From Eledone cirrhosa (taxonomy: Eukaryota > Mollusca > Cephalopoda > Octopoda > Eledonidae), in the NCBI GenBank assembly GCA_964016885.1, contig OZ024740.1:9196450-9260449 (forward strand): a stretch of DNA of 64,000 bases, in the 5' to 3' direction. The position numbers and the translations under genes are program-made. The notes under the pieces are model-generated. The model was not told the DNA's origin. It did no database searches and saw nothing but the letters and a program-made list of their open reading frames with translations. Numbering within the stretch: the first letter of the stretch is position 1; every line of letters begins with the position of its first letter. This document shows positions 13,291 through 23,800 of this stretch, piece after piece.

Positions 13291-13688
13291 ATCATCATCA
13301 TCATCATCAGATTTAGCGTCCGTGTTCCACGCTAGCATGGGTTTGGACGGGGGTTTTCCCACTTGAGGCAAGAGTGGTTGTCTTGCTCGCATAGGACTGT
13401 CTGGCGGGTTTTCTACAGTTGGATGCCCTTCCTAACACCAACCACATTTACAGTGTGGGGCTGGGAGATTTTTACCGTGTTGCCTACACGGCCACATTAC
13501 AGCGTGGACTGTCTGGCGGGTTTTCTACAGCTGGATGCCCTTCCTAACACCAACCACATTTACAGTGTGGGGCTGGGAGGTTTTTACCGTGTTGCCTACA
13601 CGGCCACATTTACAGCGTGGACTGTGTGTTTTTTGTCGTGACACCTACACGATCTCATTTGTTTCGGCCTGGATGTTGTGGGACCAAC
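13291..13688 (-). mobile_element. SINE-like element or LINE 3'-tail derivative, copy 1
   Basis: About 398 bp of non-satellite DNA interrupts the array. On the minus strand it ends in a GAT/ATG trinucleotide run (13291-13308 on the + strand), so its 3' end faces left. Next to the tail lies GCTAGCATGGG in a TTTAGCGTCCGTGTTCCAC context, and two copies of GGATGCCCTTCCTAACACCA follow. Both motifs also occur in the 3' UTR of the LINE copies in this window, as expected for a non-autonomous element that shares its tail with a LINE partner. I found no clear RNA polymerase III A or B box, so it could instead be a truncated LINE tail from a related family. No coding capacity is credible. Confidence 0.82.
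13396..13620 (-). repeat. Internal ~112-bp tandem duplication in the SINE-like element
   Basis: A module beginning ACTGTCTGGCGGGTTTTCTA starts at 13396 and again at 13508. It includes the TCCTAACACCAACCACATT block and a TTGCCTACACGGCCACATT block. A third, truncated start (ACTGTGTGTTTTTTGTCG) follows at about 13621. The two full modules differ at only a few sites, such as GTTGGATG against GCTGGATG. Copy 2 at 16960 has the same structure. Confidence 0.88.
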
Positions 13689-16600
13689 ATTGGTATGTCA
13701 GTTTTTATTGGTATATCAGTTTCGATTGGTATATCAGTTTCGATTGGTATATCAGTTTCGATTGGTATGTCAGTTTATATTGGTATGTCAGTTTCTATTG
13801 GTATGTCACTTTCAATTGGTATATCAGTTTCGATTGATATGTCAGTGTTATTGGTACGTCAATTTCGATTGGTATATCAGTTTCGATTGGTATGTCAGTC
13901 TCTATTGGTATATCAGTTTATAATTGTATGTCAGTTTCGATTGGTATGTCAGTTTCTATTGGTATATCAGTTTTGATTGGATTGGTATGTTAGTTTCTAT
14001 TGGTATGTCAGTTCCGATTGGTATGTTAGTCCTCGATTCGTATGTCAGTTTCTATTGGTATATCAATTTCGATTGGTATGTCAGTTTCTATTGGTATGTC
14101 AGTTTCTATTGGTATATCAGTTTCGATTGGTACGTCAGTTTTGATTGGTATGTCAGTTTCGATTGGTATGTTAGTCCTTGATTCGTATGTCAGTTTCTAT
14201 TGGTATATCAATTTCGATTGGTATATCAGTTTCTATTGGTATGTCAGTTTTGATTGGTATGTAAGTTTCTATTGGTATATCAGTTTCGATTGGTATATCT
14301 GTGTCTGTTGTTATATCAGTTCCGATTGGTATATCAGTTTCGATTAGTATGTCAGTTTCTATTGGTATATCAGTTTCGATTAATATATCAGTTTCGATTA
14401 GTATGTCAGTTTCTATTGGTATGTCAGTTTCGATTAGTATATCAGTTTCTATTGGTATATCAGTTTCGATTGGTATGTCAGTTTCTATTGGTATATCAGT
14501 TTCGATTGGTATATCAGTTTCGATTAGTATATAAGTTTCGATTGGTATGTCAGTTTACATTGGTATGTCAGTTTCTATTGGTATGTCAGTTTCAATTGGT
14601 ATATCAGTTTCAATTGGTATGTCAGTTTTATTGGTATGTCAATTTCGATTGGTATATCAGTTTCGATTGGTATGTCAGTTTCTATTGGTATATCAGTTTA
14701 TATTTGTATGTTAGTTTCGATTGGTATCTCAGTTTCTATTGGTATATCAGTTTTGATTAGTATGTTAGTTTCGATTGGTATATCAGTTTTGATTGGTATG
14801 TCAGTTTTGATTGGTATGTCAGTTTCTATTGGTATATCAGTTTCTATTGGTATATCAGTTTCTATTGGTATGTTAGTTTCTATTGGTATATCAGTTATTA
14901 TTGGTATGTTAGTTTCTATTGGTATGTCAGTTTCGATTAGTATATCAGTGTCTAATGGTATGTCAGTTTCGATTGGTATGTTAGTCCTCGATTTGTATAT
15001 CAATTTCGATTGGTAGGTCAGTTTCTATTAGTATATCAGTTTCTATTGGTATGTCAGTTTCGATTGGTATGTTAGTCCTCGATTTGTATATCAGTTTCTA
15101 TTGGTATATCAATTTCGATTGGTAGGTCAGTTTCTATTGGTATATCAGTTTCTATTGGTACGTCAGTTTTGATTGGTATGTCAGTTTCTATTGGTATATC
15201 AGTTTCGATTGGTATATCAGTTTCTATTGTTATATCAGTTCCAATTGGTATATCAGTTTCGATTAGTATATCAGTTTCTATTGGTATATCAGTCCCCATT
15301 GGTATATCAGTTTCAATTGGTATGTCAGTTTCGATTGGTATATCAGTTTCGATTGATATATCCGTTTCGATTAGTATATCAGTTTCTATTGGTATGTCAG
15401 TTTCGATTAGTATATCAGTTTCTATTGGTATATCAGTTTCGATTGGTATGTTAGTTTCTTTTGGTATGTCAGTTTTATTGGTATGTCAATTTCAATTGGT
15501 ATATCAGTTTATATTTGTATGTCAGTTTCGATTGGTATGTCAGTTTCTATTGGCATATCAGTTTTAATTGGTATGTTAGTTTCTATTGGTATGTCAGGTC
15601 CGATTGGTATGTTAGTCCGCGATTCGTACATCAGTTTCTATTGGTATATCAATTTAGATTGGTATGTCAGTTTCTATTGGTCTGTTAGTTTCTATTGGTA
15701 TATCAGTTTCTATTGGTATGACAGTTTTGATTGGTATGTCAGTTTCTATTGGTATATCAGTTTCGATTGGTATATCAGTTTCTATTGGTATATCAGTTCC
15801 GATTGGTATATCAGTTTCGATTGGTATGTCAGTTTCGATTAGTATATCAGTTTCTATTGGTATGTCAGTTATGATTGGTATGTCAGTTTCTATTGGTATA
15901 TCAGTTTCTATTGGTATATCAATTTCGATTGGTATGTCAGTTTCTATTGGTATGTCAGTTTCTATTGGTATATCAATTTCGATTGGTATGTCAGTTTCGA
16001 TTGGTATGTCAGTTTCGATTTGTATGTCAGTTTCGATTGGTATATCAGTTTCGATTAGTATGTCAGTTTCTATTGGTATATCGGTTTCCATTGGTATATC
16101 AGTTTCAATTGGTATGTCAGTTTCTATTGGTATATCAGTTTCTATTGGTATGTCAGTTTTGATTGGTATGTCAGTTTCTATTGGTATATCAGTTTTGATT
16201 GGTATATGAGTTTCTATTGGTATATCAGTTCCGATTGGTATATCAGTTTCGATTGGTATATCAGTTTCTATTGGTATATCAGTTTCGAGTGATATACCAG
16301 TTTCGATTAGTATGTCAGTTTCTATTGGTATGTCAGTTTCGATTAGTATATCAGTTTCTATTGGTATATCAGTTCCGATTGGTATATCAGTTTCGATTGG
16401 TATGTCAGTTTCGATTAGTATATCAGTTTCTATTGGTATGTCAGTTATGATTGGTATGTCAGTTTCTATTGGTATATCAGTTTCTATTGGTATATCAATT
16501 TCGATTGGTATGTCAGTTTCTATTGGTATGTCAGTTTCTATTGGTATATCAATTTCGATTGGTATGTCAGTTTCGATTGGTATGTCAGTTTCGATTTGTA

Positions 16601-16959
16601 TGTCAGTTTCGATTGGTATATCAGTTTCGATTAGTATGTCAGTTTCTATTGGTATATCGGTTTCCATTGGTATATCAGTTTCAATTGGTATGTCAGTTTC
16701 TATTGGTATATCAGTTTCTATTGGTATGTCAGTTTTGATTGGTATGTCAGTTTCTATTGGTATATCAGTTTTGATTGGTATATGAGTTTCTATTGGTATA
16801 TCAGTTCCGATTGGTATATCAGTTTCGATTGGTATATCAGTTTCTATTGGTATATCAGTTTCGAGTGATATACCAGTTTCGATTAGTATGTCAGTTTCTA
16901 TTGGTATGTCAGTTTCGATTAGTATATCAGTTTCTATTGGTATGTCAGTTTCGATTGGT
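13689..16959. repeat. 18-bp satellite array, block II
   Basis: The same satellite resumes directly after the SINE-like element with ATTGGTATGTCAG. It contains a 17-mer with a GTGTTATT core (13842), a 23-bp unit with GATTGGATTGG at about 13973 (a 5-bp insertion), block C copy 3 and the 576-bp tandem repeat. Apart from satellite frames I see nothing coding. Confidence 0.97.
15775..16926. repeat. 576-bp (32-unit) tandem duplication
   Basis: Two consecutive near-identical copies of 576 bp, for example the TCAGTTATGATTGG unit at about 15866 and again at 16442, and the ATATGAGTTTC unit at about 16204 and 16780. 576 is 32 x 18. The partner locus at 12.7-13.2 kb has a single copy, so this expansion postdates duplication B or was lost from the left copy. 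Confidence 0.88.
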
Positions 16960-17357
16960 ATCATCATCATCATCATCAGGTTTAGCGTCCGTGTTCCACG
17001 CTAGCATGGGTTTGGATGGGGGTTTTCCCACTTGAGGCAAGAGTGGTTGTCTTGCTCGCATAGGACTGTCTGGCGGGATTTCTACAGTTGGATGCCCTTC
17101 CTAACACCAACCACATTCACAGTGTGGGGCTGGGAGATTTTTACTGTGTTGCCTACACGGCCACATTACAGCGTGGACTGTCTGGCGGGTTTTCTACAGC
17201 TGGATGCCCTTCCTAACACCAACCACATTTACAGTGTGGGGCTGGGAGGTTTTTACCGTGTTGCCTACACGGCCACATTTACAGCGTGGACTGTGTGTTT
17301 TTTGTCGTTACACCTACACGATCTCATTTGTTTCGGCCTGGATGTTGTGGGACCAAC
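16960..17357 (-). mobile_element. SINE-like element, copy 2 (duplicated with the array)
   Basis: Same element, orientation, boundaries and flanking units as 13291-13688, at an offset of 3669. Differences I can see include CAGGTTT for CAGATTT, GGATGGG for GGACGGG, GGGATTTCT for GGGTTTTCT, CATTCACAG for CATTTACAG, TACTGTG for TACCGTG and GTTACACC for GTGACACC. Because the array on both sides is also shared, this copy arose by block duplication, not by retrotransposition. Confidence 0.85.
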
Positions 17358-18362
17358 ATTGGTATGTCAGTTTCTATTGGTATATCAGTTTCTATTGGTA
17401 TATCAGTTTCGATTGGTATATCAGTTTCGATTGGTATGTCAGTTTAAATTGGTATGTCAGTTTCTATTGGTATGTCACTTTCAATTGGTATATCAGTTTC
17501 GATTGATATGTCAGTGTTATTGGTACGTCAATTTCGATTGGTATATCAGTTTCGATTGGTATGTCAGTCTCTATTGGTATATCAATTTATAATTGTATGT
17601 CAGTTTCGATTGGTATGTCAGTTTCTATTGGTATATCAGTTTTGATTGGATTGGTATGTTAGTTTCTATTGGTATGTCAGTTCCGATTGGTATGTTAGTC
17701 CTCGATTCGTATGTCAGTTTCTATTGGTATATCAATTTCGATTGGTATGTCAGTTTCTATTGGTATGTCAGTTTCTATTGGTATATCAGTTTCGATTGGT
17801 ACGTCAGTTTGATTGGTATGTCAGTTTCGATTGGTATGTTAGTCCTTGATTTGTATGTCAGTTTCTATTGGTATATCAATTTCGATTGGTAGGTCAGTTT
17901 CTATTGGTATGTCAGTTTCAATTTGTATGTCAGTTTAGATTGGTATGTCAGTTCCTATTGGTATATCAGTTTCTATTTGTATGTCAGTTTCGATTGGTAT
18001 GTCAGTTTCTATTGGTATATCAGTTTCGATTGGTATGTTAGTTTCTATTGTCATGTCAGTTTCGATTAGTATATCACTTTCTATTGGTATGTCAGTTTCG
18101 ATTGGTATGACAGTTTCGATTGGTATGTCAGTTTCTATTGGTATATCAGTTTCGATTGGTATGTCAGTTTTGATTGGTATATCAGTTTCTATTATTATAG
18201 CAGTTTCTATTGGTATGTGAGTTTCAATTGGTATATCAGTATCTATTGGTACATCAGTTCCGATTGGTATATCAGTTTCGATTGTTATGTCAGTTTCTAT
18301 TGGTTTATCAGTTCCGATTGGTATATCAGTTTCGATTGGTATGTCAGTTTCTATTGGTATAT
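17358..18362. repeat. 18-bp satellite array, block III
   Basis: Array between the second SINE-like copy and the plus-strand LINE. Up to 17891 it belongs to duplication B. From there to 18362 the units are variable, including ATTATTATAGC and CTATTGTCATG variants, with no close partner noticed. It ends at GGTATAT, where the LINE sequence begins. Confidence 0.96.
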
Positions 18363-18363
18363 A

Positions 18364-19740
18364 GCACAGCTGATTAGGTACCGGGTGAATATAGACGAGA
18401 TGCAATTTGGGTTTGTACCAGGAAGAAGCACCACTGATGCCCTCTTCCTTGTGAGGCAATTACAGGAAAAGTACCTAGCTAAAAGTAAGCCACTCTACTT
18501 GGCATTTGTCGACCTTGAGAAAGCCTTTGACAGAGTTCCACGTGCAGTAATCTGGTGGGCTCTTGGAAAACTAGGAATAGATGAATGGCTTGTGAAAGCG
18601 GTACAAGCCATGTATAGGGGAGCAGTCAGCAAAGTTAGGATTAGCAATGAGTATAGCGAGGAATTTAGCGTACAGGTTGGGGTCCACCAGGGCTCTGTTC
18701 TTAGCCCTCTCCTGTTCATCATAGTCCTGCAGGCAATAACGGAGGAATTTAAGACCTGATGCCCATGGGAACTCCTGTATGCTGATGACCTCGCACTCAT
18801 AGCTGAATCTATGATAGAACTAGAGAATAAATTCCAAACCTGGAAGCAGGGACTAGAGAGAAAGGGCCTCAAAGTCAACATGACAAAGACTAAGGTCCTT
18901 ATAAGTAGACGAGAAAACAGAACCCAGATCCCCTCAGGGAAATGGCCTTGCTCAGTATGTAGGAAAGGTGTAGGTAGGAACTCCATTCTCTGCCCCAAAT
19001 GCAAACAATGGGTACACAAGAGATGTAGCGGGATCTCAGGAAGCTTAATTAAGAATGTAGGATTCACATGCAGCAGCTGTGCTGAAACAGCAAGCAAACA
19101 GCCACAGGAAACAAGTACCACCAATCTCTGGGAGGGCCCTGTAGAAACAGTAGACAGCTTCTGCTACCTAGGTGACCGAATTAGCAGCGGAGGTGGGTGT
19201 TCAGAAAGTACAATAACTAGGGTAAGAACGGGATGGAAGAAGTTTAGGGAACTACTACCACTGCTAGCTGCAAAAGACTTCTCCCTCAGAATGAAAGGCA
19301 GACTGTATGATGCGTGTATCCGAACAGCGATGGTGCATGGTAGTGAGACCTGGGCGCTGAAGGTGGAAGACTTACGTAGATTAGAGAGAAACGAAGCCTG
19401 CATGCTCCGATGGATGTGTAACAGTAATATACGTGAACGACAAAGCATAAATGAATTGAGAGGGAGACTGAGCATAAGAGGAATCAAATGCTGTGTGCAG
19501 GAGAGGTGGATGCGCTGGTATGGACATGTGATGCGTATGAAGGATGACAGCTGCATAAAAAGGTGCAGAGCACTAGAAGTTGATGGAAACCGCGGAGTGG
19601 GGAGACCCAAGATGACCTGGGATGAGGTGATAAAAGCCGACCTTACCCAATTACACCTCTCAAAGACAATGACACACGACCGTGACTTCTGGCGTCACGC
19701 AGTAATACAGAGTACCCGACCTCCCATGGGTACATGCTGA
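18364..19740 (+). pseudogene. LINE reverse transcriptase with PHD-like finger, C-terminal remnant with nonsense mutation
   Basis: The frame covers 459 codons including stops. Numbering from the first LINE codon, FGFVPGRSTTDA (15-26) is the RT segment before motif A. FVDLEKAFD (48-56) holds the motif A aspartates, HQGSVLSP (108-115) is motif B and YADD (139-142) is the catalytic motif C. Codon 132 (18757-18759) is TGA where the minus copies have GGA (Gly), a single G to T change that cuts the protein just before YADD. After motif D (GLKVNMTKTKV) comes a C4HC3 set: C196, C199, C210, C213, H218, C221, C236, C239, matching PHD-finger spacing. The C-terminal half contains the YLGDRIS, HGSETWALK, RWYGHVMRM and GRPKMTWDEV blocks seen in RTE-type LINE proteins. 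There is no start codon of its own. The open frame runs in from the satellite, which has no significance. Confidence 0.93.
18949..19080 (+). other. PHD-like C4HC3 zinc finger segment in the LINE protein
   Basis: The spacing is C-X2-C-X10-C-X2-C-X4-H-X2-C-X14-C-X2-C, with tryptophan at the second position before the histidine (KQWVHKRC), as in PHD fingers. PHD fingers in chromatin proteins bind histone tails; whether this one does is unknown. All eight ligands are also intact in the two minus-strand copies. Confidence 0.85.
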
Positions 19741-20025
19741 AGCATATAAACAATATGACCCCACAGCCCCCACCGCCAGGTGGTCGTGGAGGTGCCACGG
19801 AAAAAAAGCACCCAGCCCACACTGTAAAGTGGACGTGTAGGCGCCACGAAAAAAGTACCCAGCACTCACTGTAAATGAGGTTGGTGTTAGGAAGGGCATC
19901 CAGCTGTAGAAACCAGGCCAAATCAGTTCCTGTATGAGCAAGGCATGGTCAACCGACCAGACACAGCCCACAACAGGACAACCCGTCTAACCCATGCTAG
20001 CGTGGAAGAACGGATGTAAAACGGT
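19741..20025 (+). other. LINE 3' UTR shared with the SINE-like element
   Basis: Non-coding tail after the stop codon. It holds two related modules of roughly 46-50 bp (GCACCCAGCCCACACTGTAAA and GTACCCAGCACTCACTGTAAA types), then GGTTGGTGTTAGGAAGGGCA and CCATGCTAGCGTGGAAGAACG. The last two blocks correspond to motifs in the SINE-like copies at 13291 and 16960. Such shared 3' ends usually mark the region recognised by the LINE reverse transcriptase. Confidence 0.8.
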
Positions 20026-20046
20026 GATGATGATGATGATGATGAT
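20026..20046 (+). repeat. (GAT)7 microsatellite tail
   Basis: Seven GAT trinucleotides close the plus-strand LINE and abut the satellite at GTCAGTTTC. Short tandem tails in place of poly(A) are characteristic of RTE-type LINEs. The reverse complement, (ATC)n, begins each of the minus-strand insertions in this window. Confidence 0.92.
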
Positions 20047-20879
20047 GTCAGTTTCTATTGGTATATCAGTTTTGATTGGTATGTCAGTTTCGATTGGTAT
20101 ATCAGTTTAGAATGGTATGTCAATCTCGATTGGTATGTCAGTTTCGATTGGTATATCAGTTTTGATTAGTATGTCAATTTCTATTGGTATATCAGTTTTG
20201 ATTGGTATATCAGTTTCGATTGGTATGTCAGTTTCGATTGGTATGTCAGTTTCTATTGGTATGTCAGTTTCGATTAGTATGTCAGTTTCTATTGGTATAT
20301 CAGTTCCTATTGGTATATCAGTTTCGATTGGTATGTCAGTTTCTATTGGTATGTCAGTTTTGATTGGTAGCTCAGTTTCTATTGGTATGTCAGTTTCGCA
20401 TAGTATGTCAGTTTCGATTAGTATGTCTGTTTCTATTGGTATATCAGTTTTGATTGGTATGTCAGTTTTGATTGGTATGTCAGTTTCTATTGGTATATCA
20501 GTTTCGATTGGTATATCAATTTCTATTGGTATATCAGTTCCGATTGGTATATCAGTTTCGATTGGTATATCAGTTTCTATTGGTATATCAGTTCCGATTG
20601 GTATATCAGTTTCGATTGGTATGTCAGTTTCGATTAGTATATCAGTTTCTATTGATATATCAGTCTCGATTGGTATGTAAGTTTCGATTGGCATGTCAGT
20701 TTCTATTGGTATATCATTTTCGATGAGTATATCAGTTTCTATTGGTATATCAGTTTTGATTGGTATGTCAGTTTCTATTGGCATATCAGTTTCTATTGGT
20801 ATGTTAGTTTCTATTGGTATGTCAGTTTCGATTAGTATATCAGTTTCTATTGGTATGTCAGTTTCGATTGGTTTGTTAG

Positions 20880-23800
20880 TCCTCGATTTGTATGTCAGTT
20901 TCTATTGGTATATCAATTTCGATTGGTAGGTCAGTTTCTATTGGTATATCAGTTTCTATTGGTATGTCAGTTTTGATTGGTATGTCAGTTTCTATTGGTA
21001 TATCAGTTTCGATTGGTATATCAGTTTCTATTGTTATATCAGTTCCGATTGGTATATCAGTTTCGATTAGTATATCAGTTTCTATTGGTATATCAGTCCC
21101 GATTGGTATATCAGTTTCGATTGGTATGTCAGTTTCTATTGGTATATCAGTCTCGATTGATATATCAGTTTCAATTAGTATGTCAGTTTCTATTGGTATG
21201 TCAGTTTCGATTAGTATATCAGTTTCTATTGGTATATCAATTTCGATTGGTAGGTCAGTTTCAATTTGTATGTCAGTTTCGATTGGTATGTCAGTTTCTA
21301 TTGGTATATCAGTTTCTATTTGTATGTCAGTTTCGATGGTATGTCAGTTTCTATTGGTATATCAGTTTCGATTGGTATGTTAGTTTCTATCGGTATATCA
21401 GTTTCGATTGGTATGTCAGTTTTGATTGGTATGTCAGTTTCTATTATTATATTAGTTTCTATTGGTATGTGAGTTTAAATTGGTATATCAGTTTCTATTG
21501 GTATATCAGTTCCGATTGGTATATCAGTTTCGATTGGTATATCAGTTTCTATTGGTATATCAGTTCCGATTGGTATATCAGTTTCGATTGGTATGTCAGT
21601 TTCTATTGCTATATCAGTTTCGATTGATATATCAGTTTCGATTAGTATGTCAGTTTTTATTGGTATGTCAGTTTCGATTAGTATATCAGTTTCTATTGTT
21701 ATGTCAGTTTCAATTGGTATGTCAGTTTCTATTGGTATATCAGTTTTGATTGGTATATCAGTTTTGATTGGTATATCAGTTTCGATTGGTATGTCAGTTT
21801 CGATTAGTATATCAGTTTCTATTGGTATGTCAGTTTCGATTTTTATGTTAGTCCTCGATTTGTATGTCAGTTTCTATTGGTATATCAATTTCGATTGGTA
21901 TGTCAGTTTCTATTGGTATGTCAGTTTCTATTGGTATATCAATTTCGATTGGTATTTCAGTTTCGATTGGTATGTCAGTTTCGATTGGTATGTCAGTTTC
22001 TATTGGTATATCAGTTTCGATTGGTATATCAGTTTTGATTGGTATATCAGTTTCGATTGGTATGTCAGTTTCGATTGGTATGTCAGTTTTATTTGTATGT
22101 CAATTTCGATTGGTATATCACTTTCAATTGGTATGTCAGTTTCTATTTGTATATCAGTTTATATTTGTATGTCAGTTTCGATTGGTATGTCAGTTTCTAT
22201 TGGTATATCAGTTTTGATTGGTATGTTAGTTTCTATTAGTATGTCAGGTCCGATTGGTATGTTAGTCCGCGATTCGTACGTCAGTTTCTATTGGTATATC
22301 AATTTCGATTGGTATGTCAGTTTCTATTGGTCTGTGAGTTTCTATTGGTATGTCAGTTTCGATTAGTATATCAGTTTCTATTGGTATGTCAGTTTCTATT
22401 GGTATATCAATTTCGATTGGTATATCAGTTTCGATTAGTATGTCAGTTTCGATTCGTATGTCAGTTTCGATTAGTATATCAGTTTCTATTGGTATGTCAG
22501 TTTCAATTGGTATGTTAGTCCTCGATTTGTATGTCAGTTTCTATTGGTATATCAATTTCGATTGGTAGGTCAGTTTCTATTGGTATATCAGTTTCTATTG
22601 GCATGTCAGTTTTGATTGGTATGTCAGTTTCTATTGGTATATCAGTTTCGATTGGTATATCAGTTTCTATTGTTATATCAGTTCCGATTGGTATATCAGT
22701 TTCGATTAGTATATCAGTTTCTGTTGGTATATCAGTCCCGATTGGTATATCAGTTTCGATTGGTATGTCAGTTTCGATTAGTATATCAGTTTCTATTGGT
22801 ATGTCAGTTTCTATTGGTATATCAATTTCGATTGGTAGGTCAGTTTCTATTGGTATGTCAGTTTCAATTTGTATGTCAGTTTCGATTGGTATGTCAGTTT
22901 CTATTGGTATATCAGTTTCTATTTGTATGTCAGTTTCGATGGTATGTCAGTTTCTATTGGTATATCAGTTTCAATTGGTATGTTAGTTTCTATTGTTATT
23001 TCAGTTTCGATTAGTATATCACTTTCTATTGGTATGTCAATTTCGATTCGTATGTCAGTTTCGATTGGTATGTCAGTTTCTATCGGTATATCAGTTTCGA
23101 TTGGTATGTCAGTTTTGATTGGTATGTCAGTTTCTATTATTATATTAGTTTCTATTGGTATGTGAGTTTAAATTGGTATATCAGTTTCTATTGGTATATC
23201 AGTTCCGATTGGTATATCAGTTTCGATTGGTATATCATTTTCTATTGGTATATCAGTTCCGATTGGTATATCAGTTTCGATTGGTATGTCAGTTTCTATT
23301 GGTATATCAGTTTCGATTGATATATCAGTTTCGATTAGTATGTCAGTTTTTATTGGTATGTCAGTTTCGATTAGTATATCAGTTTCTATTGGTATGTCAG
23401 TTTCAATTGGTATGTCAGTTTCTATTGGTATATCAGTTTTGATTGGTATATCAGTTTCGATTGGTATGTCAGTTTCGATTAGTATATCAGTTTCTATTGG
23501 TATGTCAGTTTCGATTTTTATGTTAGTCCTCGATTTGTATGTCAGTTTCTATTGGTATATCAATTTCGATTGGTATGTCAGTTTCTATTGGTATGTCGGT
23601 TTCTATTGGTATATCAATTTCGATTGGTATTTCAGTTTCGATTGGTATATCAGTTTCGATTGGTATGTCAGTTTCTATTGGTATATCAGTTTCGATTGTT
23701 ATATCAGTTTTGATTGGTATATCAGTCTCGATTGGTATGTCAGTTTCGATTGGTATGTCAGTTTTATTGGTATGTCAATTTCGATTGGTATATCACTTTC

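Larger units (their letters stand above)
11747..14223. repeat. Segmental duplication B, left copy (carries SINE-like element)
   Basis: This segment aligns with 14840-17891. The offset is 3093 up to about 13.0 kb and 3669 through the SINE-like insertion, the difference being a 576-bp extra repeat in the right copy. A 1-bp deletion at about 17811 then shortens the offset to 3668. The shared insertion with identical junctions shows that this is duplication of the locus, not a second insertion. Confidence 0.9.
14840..17891. repeat. Segmental duplication B, right copy
   Basis: Partner of 11747-14223. It differs by an internal 576-bp expansion, a 1-bp deletion near 17811 (CAGTTTGATT for CAGTTTTGATT) and scattered substitutions. 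In the SINE-like part I count about six single-base differences from copy 1. Confidence 0.9.
18363..20046 (+). mobile_element. 5'-truncated non-LTR retrotransposon (RTE-like LINE), plus copy
   Basis: This 1.68-kb insertion starts abruptly inside the reverse transcriptase domain, so the 5' UTR, any ORF1, the endonuclease and the first RT motifs are absent; 5' truncation is typical of target-primed insertion. It continues through RT, a zinc finger and a C-terminal region to a stop at 19740. A 3' UTR of about 285 bp follows, then a (GAT)7 tail. Assignment to an RTE-like clade rests on the RT and C-terminal motifs and the microsatellite tail instead of poly(A). It is about 95% identical in protein to the two minus-strand copies but truncated at a different point and inserted in the opposite orientation, so it was a separate insertion. 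Confidence 0.93.

Noticed and set aside
13363..13641. ORF across the SINE-like element (also 17032-17592)
   Set aside because: It reads the element on the antisense strand through a 112-bp internal repeat, which produces duplicated peptides. This is no sign of coding.
15654..16976. 440-codon ETDIPI antisense ORF as a gene
   Set aside because: It is the minus-strand frame of the satellite, with Met codons supplied by the trinucleotide tail of the SINE-like element. Kept only as a curiosity in the findings.
18364..18759. Selenocysteine reading of the in-frame TGA in the plus LINE
   Set aside because: The other two copies have GGA (Gly) there, and nothing in RT biology predicts selenocysteine. 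A nonsense mutation is the simple explanation.
18363..20046. LTR retrotransposon, retrovirus or other virus as source of the RT
   Set aside because: There are no terminal repeats, protease, integrase or primer-binding site. The RT motifs, the 5' truncation and the microsatellite tail fit a non-LTR element.
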